A stretch of 64,000 bases of DNA from Phascolomyces articulosus (lineage: Eukaryota; Mucoromycota; Mucoromycetes; Mucorales; Lichtheimiaceae): positions 477,511 through 541,510 of the forward strand of contig JAIXMP010000031.1 in assembly GCA_025677815.1 (NCBI GenBank), written 5' to 3'. A model generated the notes under the pieces. That model ran no database searches and had not been told where the DNA came from. It was given only the letters and a program-made list of their open reading frames with translations. Position 1 is the first letter of the stretch. Every line of letters begins with the position of its first letter. The translations under genes and the position numbers were made by a program. Shown here one piece after another: positions 1 to 11,075 of this stretch.

Positions 1-777
1 TGTAAATGAGGTGTATTTTTCAAAGTATACCGTATATCATATGGATTCAAATGGCCATCCATGTGTATAAAAATATGAGTCAATCGATGTCCGGAATCCT
101 TCGTACGCTCAGTTTCATGATGATTCTCCTCAAACAAAGTCGATAGGTTATAGCCATTGTATTTTAAATGCGATATGTTTGGGCAAAATTGTAACACCCG
201 TTGAATTGATAATTGTTTGGCATCTACATTCACTAATGTGATATGATCCAAAAATAATCCAACATTTTGTAGTCCTGGACATAGATGGAGTCGATAAAAG
301 TCATCACTACTGCATTCCATATCAATAACTAGAGAAAGTGTAAAAAAAAATCAGCCTGAAGAAATAAATTATCAACCCCTTCTCTACTTTATTTAAATAT
401 AGAATAGACACTTTACCTAATGTTCTAAGTGCTTCAAAATGACAGGTCGCTAGCCATTGAAAAGCTTTTTCGTTATCTCCATTATCGTATATTGTCAATC
501 GTTTTACTCTGTTGGACAATGAATTCAATATTTTAAAAAGTCTAGCATGAGACGCATTGTTAAGCTCTATGGTTTCCCATAAAACATGGCACGAGATTAG
601 TTGATTTCGCCAGTTTTGACATACAGTCAAACACAATATAATTTGCTCTGTTGATAGCTGTGAGAATATACGCGTAAAAATTTCAAATGGTAGATTGTTG
701 ACAAAATCGATCGTTTTTGTTAGCGATTCGTTATGAGTTGAGTTTGTCATAATGATTGGAAAAATAGAATAGGTCAA
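1..777 (-). CDS. F-box protein, C-terminus outside window
   Basis: The predicted protein begins with an F-box (about residues 25-70; core NLPFEIFTRIFSQL followed by CLTVCQNWRNQL), which in this family binds Skp1 and recruits substrates to an SCF ubiquitin ligase. Exon 1 runs 777-417 and ends at a GT donor (416-415). Exon 2 starts at 328 after a CTAG acceptor and stays open to base 1 with leucine-rich spaced segments (for example LCPGLQNVGLFLDHITL), as expected of an F-box/LRR-like protein. The intron is 88 nt and the join is in frame (phase 1). A second Met at 747, directly before TNSTHNES, is an equally possible start. The gene runs off the left edge, so the C-terminal repeats and the true length cannot be seen. 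The substrate is unknown. Confidence 0.8.
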
Positions 778-1014
778 GATATGGCGGTGTTAAAATGCCT
801 GGCTCTAGTCATATTAATTAAAAAAATATCCAGCTTATGATCGAGTATGTCGTAGACCTTTTTTTATCGTTCATTTGGCATAATAACTGTTATTGAAAAA
901 TGGATCAGTATCATATCATTTTTTTTTGTAATTTCATATTTTTCAGTGCTAGTAAAGTGTAATACATGGATACAAAAAAGGATTATTATAAGCACATCAA
1001 CAAACAATTGACAA

Positions 1015-1052
<38 letters not shown>

Positions 1053-1287
1053 ATCAAGAATAATGTACTTTATTACTTATTTATTAACAATAGGTAGGTG
1101 CGATACTTCTTGGCCATGTTATTTTTTTAAACATGTTGTCCGGGAAACACCAACAAGGAGGTCATGTACCGCCTAGATTCCCAAAAAGAAAAGTAATTAT
1201 GTAATAATCAATTAAGGAGGATTACTACTGATCTGTGTGCAAGTTCAGAAAACTAACCCAAATTGATTACACACAGAATACAGTTGT
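778..1287. other. Intergenic, no gene seen; (TA)n run
   Basis: No coding signal could be supported. The stretch is AT-rich and contains a (TA)n microsatellite at about 1017-1049. It leads into the repeat field that starts at 1288. Confidence 0.6.
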
Positions 1288-1470
1288 AATTCATAAATTG
1301 TTCAGAACCATGACGGCTCTAGTCAAGAAAACTTGAACCAGAAAGGCTTTGAACGCGTTTACAAATGGGCTCAACCAAAATGATCAAGCTGCAATTCATA
1401 AATTGTTCGGAACCATGACGGCTCTAGTCAAACGAACTTGAACCAGAAAGGCTTTGAACACATTTACAAA
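1288..1470. repeat. Tandem direct repeat, about 105-bp period
   Basis: Two near-identical units of about 78 bp begin at 1288 and 1393. Each starts AATTCATAAATTGTTC and contains CCATGACGGCTCTAGTCAA and GAACCAGAAAGGCTTTGAAC. A partial third unit sharing CTCAACCAAAATGATC is present at about 1505-1520 (first instance near 1370). The units do not look coding. Confidence 0.8.
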
Positions 1471-1576
1471 CACAATTGGACTCTGGACAATTTCAACCCA
1501 TAAAAGGACTCAACCAAAATGATCCAACCAAAGGGACTTGATTGGAACTAGAAGGTGCAGATCATTACAGAGCACA

Positions 1577-2045
1577 CTCGTCTTGTTTCACGCGTTTGCT
1601 GCGTGTGAGCATGTTACTAAAGAAAATGATAGTCGTGAATTAATAAATGCGTAAATATTATTATTGTTTCCAAATAATACTGCCGTCAACTTACATTGTA
1701 TCAACTCTCGTCTTGTTTCACGCTTTTGTTGCGTGTGAGCATGCCACTAATATTTTTAAAATTAATAGTATTCGTGAATTAATAAATGCACTACTATGAT
1801 TATAGTTTTCCAAGCAACATCGTTGTCAGCTTACTCTCGTCTTGTCTCCTGCGCTTGTTGCGTGTGAGCATGTTACTAAAAAAATAATATTTGTGAATTA
1901 ATAATGCATAATTATTATTATTATTTCCAAGCAACACCATGGTCAACTTACATTATATCAACTCTCGTCTTGTTTCACGCTTTTGTCGCGTGTGAGCATG
2001 TTACTAAGATTTTTTAAATAAATAGTATTCATGAATTAATAAAAA

Positions 2046-2097
<52 letters not shown>

Positions 2098-2100
2098 GTT
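1577..2100. repeat. Four tandem 128-130 bp units with a conserved hairpin core
   Basis: Units start at 1577, 1707, 1836 and 1964, each with CTCGTCTTGT. Each carries a core CACGC-N7-GCGTG (stem 5, loop 7; the third unit has a damaged left arm), followed by TGAGCATG and later GTGAATTAATAA. The unit ends share CAAGCAACA and GTCAACTTACA. The last unit degenerates into a (TTA)n run at about 2047-2097. This is a minisatellite-like array whose palindromic arm is better kept than its loop. Confidence 0.85.
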
Positions 2101-2290
2101 ATAAATCCAACACTGTTACCAAGCACCATTTATTTCATTTCTTTTACCTGCGATCCGCTCGTTTTGATTGATCGCCTTTACAAGGAAAGGAAATAAAAAA
2201 TTAAAGAAAGAATTAATATTATGCTATGGCAGAAATTATTTATATACTAGGAACCACTGCTGTGGTGGAAATTTATTACACACTTTGCAT

Positions 2291-3159
2291 TGACAGCCAA
2301 AATAAGCTTACCATGGTTCGTTTGTATTTTTAACCAGCAACAAAAGAATTAGGTCTATAAACATTCTTACCAATGATGGTTTGATATTTAATACTCAAGC
2401 CGGTGGTTGACAAAACATAGCGTTGATCATTGTCTTAAGGCATAATTTCTACAACAATTCCTTTATTTTGAATCGAAGTTGAACACCAAAAGTTGGAGCA
2501 GTCAGAAATTGTTGAGCAGTGGCTTTAAAAAATTGTTGATCGATCAGTCCTTTGACCTTTTCCTTGTATCTCAGCAGGGTTTTTTCAAATCTATAATATA
2601 CTTTTTTTATCTGTCTCGAACAAGTATGTCAGACCTGAGGATATGTTCAATGAGACATTAAATAAAACAACAATTTTTCACCGTATCATCAGAATAAGGC
2701 AAAAATGTATCGATACAAACAATTAGGACACTGAAGTCAGTATGTCATTATGATCCAAATCTACTATTCTACGTGCACGAGGGTAGTTGGCCACCCGTAT
2801 TTTTTAAGGTCGAATGTCCCAAAACAGTCAGGACATTGTACTCCAACGAAAAGGTGCGGAAACCAAACAAATACTAATGGCAGATACAGATCTTGCGGGT
2901 CGATAATGTTGTTGTTCTTATATACGAGTGGTGCACAAGGAGGATCGATTCACATATTTCCATTTTTATAACACTGTGGTAAATTCTTGGGGGATTTTTT
3001 GATTTCATCAAAAAGCTTCTGCTGTAAATTATAGAAATACGCGTCAAAGTTTGAGTTAACTTTGTCGTTATTGTCATCTTCTGGATTAATATCGTTGTCT
3101 GGTGAAGGATGTGGTTGTTGATGAGATATATGCTGAATAAAATGGCGTTCTTTCTTCAT
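2291..3159 (-). pseudogene. Degenerate DUF6729-like zinc-binding protein remnant
   Basis: On the minus strand a frame opens at 3159 (MKKERHFIQHISHQQ) and meets a TGA at 2952-2950. Directly after this stop, in the same frame, reading continues as IDPPCAPLVY, then DLYLPLVFVWFPHLFVG, CPDC and LKKYGWP. The frame then breaks near 2800, and the next part YPRARRIVDLDHNDI lies in another frame. YLP-V-WFPH, CPxC, GWP and RR-VDLD in this order match what I recall of the DUF6729 domain of fungal, often transposon-linked, proteins. The TGA falls where that family has Trp (FWIDPP), so a TGG to TGA change is likely. Further protein-like minus-strand fragments reach to about 2291 (GLSIKYQTIIGKNVYRP). It appears dead; the family name is from memory. 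Confidence 0.6.
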
Positions 3160-3833
3160 CTTTGACCTGTGATATTAATTAAATAAAAAATACTGCTATT
3201 AAATGATATATAAAAAATATGTAAAAATAAAAGAAGAATGCAAAAGAGAAACAAACTAAATAAATAAAAAGAGTTCCGAGATTACATCCATACTGTATAT
3301 ATTTTGGCCACAAGTACAAATAAATCTTTTAACTGAGCTGTACATTGGTTTAACCGCTCTTTTAATCTTTTATTGAAGACCTTTATTGGACAAAACTGTA
3401 TGTTTTAACATGAATATTGAGACCGTCAGAGCGCCAAAAAAAAAAACTCAGAGTTGTTTGTAAAAAAACATAGGTCAGGGTTTTTATTCAGTTAAGGAAG
3501 GGCAAACATTCAAACTATCATTCAACAATGCTTCTTCCCTTGTTAACGAAAAGCAGGGAGAAAATGTAACTGAAATTACATAAGTAATATAAACCCAAAT
3601 TCACATATTTTTAATCCTGTTATGATCGACCGCCTTTTTGCATTGTACTTCCCCACACCTTTATTCATAATTACTACCTTATTAAAAAAACATCAGTACT
3701 ATTGTAGCTCATAAGCACTCAATGTCTATTTCTGAGACAAACCAAATGTAATTTCCATCTCAGCACACCTTAGCTGTAACCAGTGCAAAACCTCAGCTGT
3801 AAAAAAAAGTCCTTTTTTTTTTCTTCACAAAAA
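3160..3833. other. Intergenic, upstream of the Asn-rich gene
   Basis: AT-rich sequence without a supported gene. It separates the DUF6729-like remnant from the gene starting at 3834 and presumably holds that gene's promoter. No motif could be assigned. Confidence 0.5.
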
Positions 3834-4570
3834 ATGGACCTGACATTACGACAAATCCTAGAACGGTACAGAGATGATCCGGAAATTCTAAAACATGTTT
3901 TAAATGCAAAAGTGGAAGAAGACAAAGTTAGTTTGACCTATAGTAAACCATGGAAAGTAGTTTTGTCTGAAAAAAAAGAAACTAATTCTTTTTTTTTTGC
4001 GAAGGATAGAAGATTGCAGCTCAAGATACGTTAAAGATTGAACAAGCACGTATTCAATTGAGAGAATTAGATCTAGAACTCATGAAGGAACATGGAATAG
4101 CAACAGCTCGATACCACGATAAACAGCAAGGGTATACAACAACTTCGTTAACACCTGTTGGATCATTATTTCCAGCAACTACTTTTTCAGGAACTCAGCA
4201 TAGTACCACTACTCCCGTAGCACCACCGCCACTACCACCATCCTCGTCATCATCATCATCATTAGTCCCTAATTATGGATCTTCTGCGCTGCCACCTATT
4301 TTAAGCACACCTTATCAGGGATTAGCATCAATGCAACAACAAGTCATAGCACGCATTACCAGTAAAAATAACGAAGATACTGAAGCCTACCCACACTCAG
4401 CACACCCACTCTGTCAACCATCATCAGATCTACATACCTATCCACGAAATCGATTGTATCGTAATAATGATCAACAACCAGCCACACCAATTTCGCCAGG
4501 TGGAGTGACAGATGAAGGAGCAATAAGAAAACGAGGTCGCAGTTTAGTCAATGAATTAAACGAAAATGGC

Positions 4571-4607
<37 letters not shown>

Positions 4608-5101
4608 TATCTCGTGTTCAAGTCATGGAAGCCCTGAAAGCAAAGATTCAACGAAGTAACAACAACAGTAACAATAATAGCAGTAGCAGTAGTAGTGGAC
4701 AAACAACAGACCCATTGGTGGACCGTGCCAATAATAATAGTAATAGTAATTCGAATAAACGAGCGAGGACTACCACAACTCAGATAATGAAAACAGACAT
4801 GGATCGAGATTCAATCGTACAACCATCCACACCATCTCCCCGTTCAGCCAAACCTACATTACCACCTATTGACACAAGTGTGGGTCGTGCTCGATCTTCA
4901 ACCACAATGAATACAACAAAAAACCAAGAACATCAACCTCATTTTGAAAACAATCACTTGTATAGGATAACATCACCCAGAGAACATGCATTACAAGAAC
5001 CATCGTTGGAACGATCTGAAAAACATGGATCCGGTAAAAACCAAGGCGTTGAACTGAATTCATCACCCTCTTCATCCTCAAACGAAAACAATATATCATG
5101 A
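3834..5101 (+). CDS. Asn/Ser-rich low-complexity protein of unknown function
   Basis: Two exons: 3834-3926 and 4013-5101 (phase 0 join, intron 86 nt with GTTAGT donor), giving 393 residues. The ATG at 3834 opens a conserved-looking helical N-terminus (TLRQILERYRDDPEILKHV, then EEDK and, across the join, AAQDTLKIEQARIQLREL), rich in charged heptad-like residues and possibly coiled coil. The rest is low complexity: Pro/Ser tracts, a poly-Asn run encoded by (AAT)n at about 4570-4607, Ser runs, and basic patches (NKRARTTT, RKRGRSL) that resemble nuclear localisation signals. This layout fits a nuclear regulatory protein, but no domain is recognised and no function is claimed. The acceptor AAG|ATT was chosen because it keeps the helix in frame. 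Confidence 0.7.
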
Positions 5102-5348
5102 TGTTATTATTATTATTATTATTTATTAATTACTAAAAAATATACCGGGATATAGCAATTGTATATATATATATATTTATAAAAAAAAAAAAGAAAAAAT
5201 CACAATACCCAACAAAAAAAAAACTTAAGTAGATGAATAGTTTTTGAAGGGAGAAAATGACATAAGAATTATAAAAAAAGGAGGAGAAAGAAGAAAGAAA
5301 AAATGTGTGTTGTAATAGAGATGTGTTGAATATAACTTTCAACTATAA
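5102..5348. other. 3' ends between convergent genes
   Basis: Short AT-rich interval between the 3' end of the Asn-rich gene and the 3' end of the first stomatin gene, which are convergent. It contains (TTA)n and poly-A tracts and no coding signal. Confidence 0.5.
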
Positions 5349-6900
5349 TTATTTGGAATCTGTATTACCCAACGTCGTTGGTAAATCACCCGAACCAGGC
5401 ATTGGCATAAAGATTGTCTTTGGACCTTGACCAGAACGACTCATGGCTGTCAATGTATCTAAATAACGAATTTGCATAGCAGCGGGTGTACTCAAGATAT
5501 CGGCCGCTTCACGCATCAATTTGGCAGATTCCACTTCAGCTTGAGAAGCAATGACTCTGGATTCACCAAGTCGTTTGGCAGTGGCTGCAGAAGATAAAGA
5601 TTGTTGAAGTTGTTTGGAAATACCAATATCCTTAACAAGAGTGGCTTCGACCTGAAAGAATAAAAAAAAATGGTTGAATATGTGTTTTATTTCATTTACA
5701 TGTACAAAAAAAATAGGCATAACAAAGAATAGAGAAAATTACCTCGACACCCCATTGCTGAGCAACGGGATTGATACTCTTTTGAATTTCGCGTGAAATA
5801 GCATCACGATTTTCGATAAGATCTTGGAAGGAATGTTGACCACATACATTACGAAGAACCGTTCGTGCTCTATATCATTTTGGTGTCATTGATTAGAGAA
5901 ACAAAAAAATAAAAATACAAGGGTTAGGTTTTGTTGTTATTTAGAGGATAGAGTTACCTTTCCATAAGTGATGTCATGAGATCTTCAGCACGATATTCTG
6001 CATCGTAAGGTGCAAGGACACGCCAATACATAACAGATTCAATGGTGATACTGACATTGTCCTATTCATATTTTTTTTAATAAAATAGATGAGTATTTGA
6101 GAAAATTATGTACTTCTTTAAAGGAGGGGAAAATCAAACTTTTTACCTTTGTAATAACTTCTTGTGTTGGAATATCAGTGATTTGAATAGTAACATCGAC
6201 ACGTTTAATACTTTCAGTAACAGGATTGATCTGTAGAAGAAATCATAAATGAAATCATATTTAATAATCATTGGAAAGAAAAAAAAATCTTGCTCAGGTT
6301 ATTTTATATTTTTTTTTACCTTGACCAATCCTGGATCAACCACTTTGTAACATTTACCAAAACGTGTGACTAAACCTGCTGTACCTGTATTAAAAAAAAG
6401 CGAAATTATTATTATTCGTCTATGCATAATTGATACTTGTTGATCTTAAAAAAAATAATGCTTACCTTGTCTTACACGTTTATATGGATTAGGGAAACAA
6501 ACACAGCATGGTAAAGGAATCTATATAAAAAAATATGACTTAGAAAAAAAAAAACCAGGACGATTTGCTTTCTTTTTTTTTGTTATAAATAATAATTGAT
6601 ATTTACTGAACCAAATAATCCGAGGACATCACCAATGCAAGTCATCATGGAACCATAAAATCCCTATTAAATATAAATATATATAGATCAGTTTATATAA
6701 ATCATTTAAAATAATTCAAATATAAGAAATGTCATTTCATTGATACTTACATGATGAATATCACTTAATCCATAATCATTGGCAAAGGTTTGTTCAACAT
6801 CACTTTTGGTAATACCAGTTGGACCATCCTCTTCATCAGTGTAGGGAGGATAAGGGGTTTTATTGTGTTGGCTGTTGGATGATTCTGCAATAGATTCCAT
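5349..6900 (-). CDS. Stomatin-family (SPFH/band 7) membrane protein, paralogue A
   Basis: Eight exons: 6900-6751, 6663-6607, 6520-6466, 6384-6320, 6230-6147, 6061-5958, 5869-5743 and 5651-5349, giving 314 residues. Stomatins are monotopic, often palmitoylated proteins that oligomerise at membrane microdomains. Seen here: an acidic N-terminus, a hydrophobic hairpin with a CC pair (PLPCCVCFPNPYKRV), the SPFH core (GLVTRFGKCYKVVDPGLVK, VTIQITDIPTQEVITKD), and the stomatin C-terminal signature (ADILSTPAAMQIRYLDTL followed by IFMPMPGSG). It is head to head with a second stomatin at 7230. Several intron positions are shared with that gene (a 127-nt exon is the same length in both), and this copy has extra introns. 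Family assignment is firm; the specific role is unknown. Confidence 0.93.
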
Positions 6901-7229
6901 GGTGAATAATAATAAAAGTTGATAAAAAAGAAAAGTGTTTGAAACAAGAAGAAGAAGTAGAACTTTACAAATAAAAAAAAAAAAAAAAGAAAGAAGAAAA
7001 AAAAAAAAGAAACCAAAAAAGAGACGCGTGAATGTGACACAAAACTTGCTCAGCTGTTCTTTTTTCTCTCTGCTTAGCATTTTTCTGCTCAGCACTTTTT
7101 CATGCAACGTGTTGAAAGTAAAAAAAAAAGTTCTCACCTTGCTTCTTTTTTTTTTTTTTTTTACATCTTCTTCTTCTTCTTCTATCTTCTTTCAATTTTT
7201 TTTTTATTTCATCGTAAAATAATTTTATC
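6901..7229. promoter_or_regulatory. Shared divergent promoter region of two stomatin genes
   Basis: The 329 bp between the two stomatin start codons must hold both upstream regions. It is full of oligo-A and oligo-T tracts flanking a central segment with GCTCAGCTG and CTGCTCAGC motifs (about 7049-7095). No TATA box can be assigned with confidence. Confidence 0.5.
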
Positions 7230-8609
7230 ATGAGTATTAACGCACACAGTGATCAAGTTCCACTTCATCGAAATCAATCCAAAAGACCTCCTCAGGCTGA
7301 TTATTATTTTGAAGCTGATTTGGGCTATCAAGATCATGTAAAGACATCTTTTTTATTATTATTCTATAATGAATCGTGCCTACTTTCTGTCTATTCAAAT
7401 GAACTAACAAAACAACTTTTATCTTATAGGGATGGTATGGAACCATGATGAATTGTCTTGGATCCATTTGTGGTGGATTGGGCATGGTAAATGATTTATA
7501 TACAAGTAGCTAGAATACATAACTACGTTACTTGCAAGTATGAAGTATAAAAACTAACATATAATTTTAATGATTCAAGGTTCCTTGTTTATGTTGCTTT
7601 CCCAACCCTTTCAAAGAGGTCGATCAAGGACACGTTGGTCTCGTCACACGTTTTGGTAAATTTTACAAGTGTGTCAATCCTGGTTTAGTCAAGGTAAAAA
7701 AAAAAAAACGAACACTTTTTATTTATTATAAACCAGAAACCTAACCTCATATATATATATATATATATTATTTCAAATAGGTGAATCCTCTGACAGAAAC
7801 AGTGCATCATATTGATATCAAAATGCAACTTGTTGAAATTCCAAAACAAATAATCATGACAAAAGACAATGTCAATGTATGGATCGATAGTGTCATTTAT
7901 TGGCATATTGAAAACCCTTTCCGTGCTGAATTTGGTGTTAGTAATGTGCGAAAAGCACTTGCAGAACGGTATGCAGAAAAAAAAAATAAAGAACGCGATA
8001 AAAAAAAAATTGAAGATAAAAAAAAAACTGATTTGATTTGTATAATATAGTACTCAAACGACACTGCGTCATGTTCTTGGTGCAAAAACATTGCAAGATT
8101 GTATTGAAAACAGAGAAGCGATTGCGAAAGAAATTCAAGATATCACCAAACCTGTAGCAAAACAATGGGGTGTCAAGGTAATTATTATGATTCTATTTTA
8201 TTGAAAAATAAATAAATAAATACAAATTATTAAATGTGTTTATCCTTATTTATGATTACAGATTGAATCTATTATGATCAAAGATCTCAAACTATCAGCA
8301 GAATTACAAGAATCTGTATCTGCTGCTGCTCAAGCCAAACGTATCGGTAATGCTAAAGTCATTAGTGCTAAAGCTGAAGTGGATTCAGCTAAATTGATGC
8401 GTGCCGCTGCTGATATTTTAAGCACACCTGCTGCTATGCAAATTCGTTATTTGGAAACAATGCAAAACTTAGCCAAAGGCAATGGAACACGTATTGTTTA
8501 TTTACCTTCTGATGCAGCAGAGAAAGCCTCTAGTGGAAGTGGCTCTTCCTTTGGAAGAATGCAAGCCGCTGCTTATCAAGAGTTATCCAATCCTGAAAAC
8601 TTTAAATAA
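7230..8609 (+). CDS. Stomatin-family (SPFH/band 7) membrane protein, paralogue B
   Basis: Six exons: 7230-7337, 7430-7486, 7580-7693, 7781-7968, 8051-8177 and 8262-8609, giving 313 residues. Layout matches paralogue A: hydrophilic N-terminus, hydrophobic hairpin with CC (VPCLCCFPNPFKEV), SPFH core (GLVTRFGKFYKCVNPGLVK), coiled segment (AAQAKRIGNAKVISAKAEV) and the stomatin signature ADILSTPAAMQIRYLETM with IVYLPSDAAEK. The tail (GRMQAAAYQELSNPENFK) differs from A. It is transcribed away from paralogue A from a 329-bp interval. Exons 2 and 5 (57 and 127 nt) equal exons 2 and 7 of A in length, showing that the genes arose by duplication with introns in place. Intron 4 starts at CG|GTATGC. Confidence 0.93.
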
Positions 8610-9014
8610 CTAGAGTGAAATCCTTGCCTTCCTTTTTTTTTTTCTATACTGATTACAGTCTTCTTCTAGTTAATTAACTAATACCTATTCTGAAACCACT
8701 TTGTATTCTATTATTATTACTATTGTTATCTTTCTTTCTTTTTTTTTAACTTATTATATATAATAATAACAAATCGATACTCTTTACAACTACTATTTTC
8801 TCTTTTGTTTTTATACACCCTTTTTATTCAATATGTAAAAATAAATAGTATATATCCTTTTGGGAACTTACAATCGAGTTGTCATCAGTCTAAGACGCGT
8901 CTTATTTTTTGATCCCTCCTAATTTTTATTTTATATAATGCAATCATAAAAGAGCAATTTCATTCTCAGTTCCACTTCAACCTCTTTCTTTTTTCTACTT
9001 CTAATACGAAACCA
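8610..9014. other. Intergenic, T-rich 3' and 5' flanks
   Basis: T-rich 3' flank of stomatin B and the upstream region of the small basic-protein gene. No coding or RNA signal seen. Confidence 0.5.
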
Positions 9015-9478
9015 ATGTCATTTCAAAAAAAACATAGAATAAAAATTCACATTATTCAGAAAAAACTGGAACGCCATGAACCAATGGATCTCTTGAGTAC
9101 CAAAATAAGAGGGATTTTTGAAGATTCCCCTTGGGAAAATGAATCTGTGAGTTATTTCATTTTGTATTATTATTGTTATATTCTATTTTACGCAGTAAAC
9201 TAAAATAATTAAAAGGAGGAGGAAGAAAAAGAAAAAGAGGAAGATAAAGAACAAGATGATAAACGCGATAATCATAATGATAACGAAGTAAGTCTCTCCT
9301 TGCTCTATTTTATTAGAAAAGGTAATGATACTAGATAGGTTTTTTTTTACTTGTGAAAATGTTTCTTGATTTTTAGTTATCAAAAGCGAAATCACCGTTT
9401 TCAAGAAGAAGTGGCAGCGGTTTGCCAGAATTGAAAAAGAAACGAAAAAGGCCAAAATCTCCCTCACGGGAAGTATAA
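9015..9478 (+). CDS. Small Lys/Glu-rich protein of unknown function, 101 aa
   Basis: Three exons: 9015-9146, 9216-9287 and 9377-9478. All joins are phase 0, with good donors (GTGAGT and GTAAGT). The first 44 residues look like an amphipathic, conserved-type segment (HIIQKKLERHEPMDLLSTK, ending DSPWENES). The middle exon is a charged run rich in Glu, Lys and Asp. The last exon is Ser/Lys-rich with a likely bipartite nuclear localisation signal (ELKKKRKRPKSPSREV). A small nuclear or RNA-associated protein is plausible, but I recognise no family. Clean splice frames on both introns argue that it is real despite its size. Confidence 0.6.
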
Positions 9479-9656
9479 AAGAATACTCTAAATATCAATG
9501 TATTCCCCTCTCTTCATATATAATTATTATTATCCATGGTTCTTTTTTTTATGTATATATATAGTAGTAATAATAATAATATAATAGTAATAATAACAAT
9601 TATTTATTTATGAACAACCACTCTTTTCTGTACATCTTTGAAAATATATGAAACGA

Positions 9657-11075
9657 TTATGCCAATTCTCTAGGAGTAGGGCTCGGCCAAGAGTAATCTT
9701 TAAAAGGTGCCAAAAGTTCGCGTACTTCATCCATCACCTTGGTTTCTGTTTCTGTAGGTTTTTCCAAATTTTGTTCACGTTCCTTGACGCGTTTCCAAGC
9801 CGCCAATGCCTTTTGCACATCTTCTTTATTCTCTAATCCAATATAGGTAGTATTAAGTTGGAATATATCACGACCTGTGAATGAAAACATGGATGCCAAT
9901 TCTGAAATATTCAATCCATTTTCTCGAACGACATCAGCACATGATTTAGCAGCAGCACGAAGTTCAGCATGTGCAGGATGCCATTGAGGTGGACCTGCAT
10001 CACGGAACAAAGCCATACCCAAAGGTGATGCATTGGCAACATAACGAACGCCGGCAGCTCGGAATTTCGGGGTATATTCGGCCAATTTTGTGTTTTGAAG
10101 GGTGTAATGACAGTAGGACAAAATCACATCCAACGGTTGACCTTTAGCTTGTTGATGCTCAGCAATCCTGAGCAATACGGGTAATGGATAGGCAGAACAT
10201 CCAACGTACTTGATTTTCCCTTCGGCCTATTTATTTATCGTTAGTTCCCCATTTGTATATATGTTGGTTTATCGAAAAGTGAATAACACCATTTTTTGTC
10301 CATACGGTTGCTCTTTATCCTGTATATGTCATGTGTGTTTTAAAAATTCCCATCCATCAAACGTTTATATATATATATTACCTTGAGTTTGAAAAGAGCT
10401 TCTAGAGCTCCTCCAGGTCCAACGACATCCTCAAACTTGACAAATTCAACATCATGACAAAGGACAAGATCCAAGTAATCTGTACGTAATCGACGCATAC
10501 TCTCCTTGACACTATCCGTTACGCGTTGAGCACTATAGTCAAAATCCTTGGTAGTGACACCATAACGACCCACTTTGGTTTGGATATAATAAGAAGAACG
10601 TGGAAATTCATCTCTCACAGCTTCAAGCGCATCACCCAAGACAAATTCACTCGCGCCATAATAAGGGGATGTATCAAATACATTGATACCTAGATTTCAT
10701 ACAGCATAAAGAAAGAATAAATAAGAAAATTTATTCATTTTTCTAGAGATAAGGGAGAGAGGAGTATGTGATAGGAACAACTCTATTCTCATTCAAAAGA
10801 AATACACCGCTTTACCTCCTCGTAATGCTTCGCGACATGCTTCCACAGGCCAATGCGATTCGATCTTGTCATAAGTGCCTGAGAGAGCACCTGCACCAAA
10901 ACCTAATTCAGAAGGTTGAAATTCTGTTTGACAAACAGTTTGCTAATTTTCCCCACCCCCGCCAAAAAAATAAAATAAAAAAAATAAGTAATGACGATCC
11001 ATGTATTCATTAATACCGAGAAACATAAAAAATAAAAGGTGGTGGAAAGTGATTTCTAACCTGTGTAGTGGTCAT
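9657..11075 (-). CDS. Aldo-keto reductase, D-arabinose/L-galactose dehydrogenase type
   Basis: Four exons: 11075-11061 (15 nt, MTTTQ), 10942-10816, 10689-10382 and 10226-9657, giving 339 residues, the usual AKR length. The enzyme should be an NAD(P)H-linked oxidoreductase with a TIM barrel. Visible are the catalytic Tyr region (VFDTSPYYGAS), the catalytic Lys (IQTKVGRYG) and His (LDLVLCHDVEFV), and later IKYVGCSAYPLPVLL. The pattern fits the ARA2 (NAD+-dependent D-arabinose 1-dehydrogenase) / plant L-galactose dehydrogenase branch, which feeds erythroascorbate or ascorbate synthesis. Substrate assignment is by resemblance only. The tiny first exon was chosen because it gives an in-frame ATG joined to CAAACTGTTTGTC at a TTAG acceptor; the 118-nt first intron is AT-rich. 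Confidence 0.88.

Noticed and set aside
2479..2661. Plus-strand 60-codon frame
   Set aside because: It is antisense to the better supported minus-strand DUF6729-like remnant.
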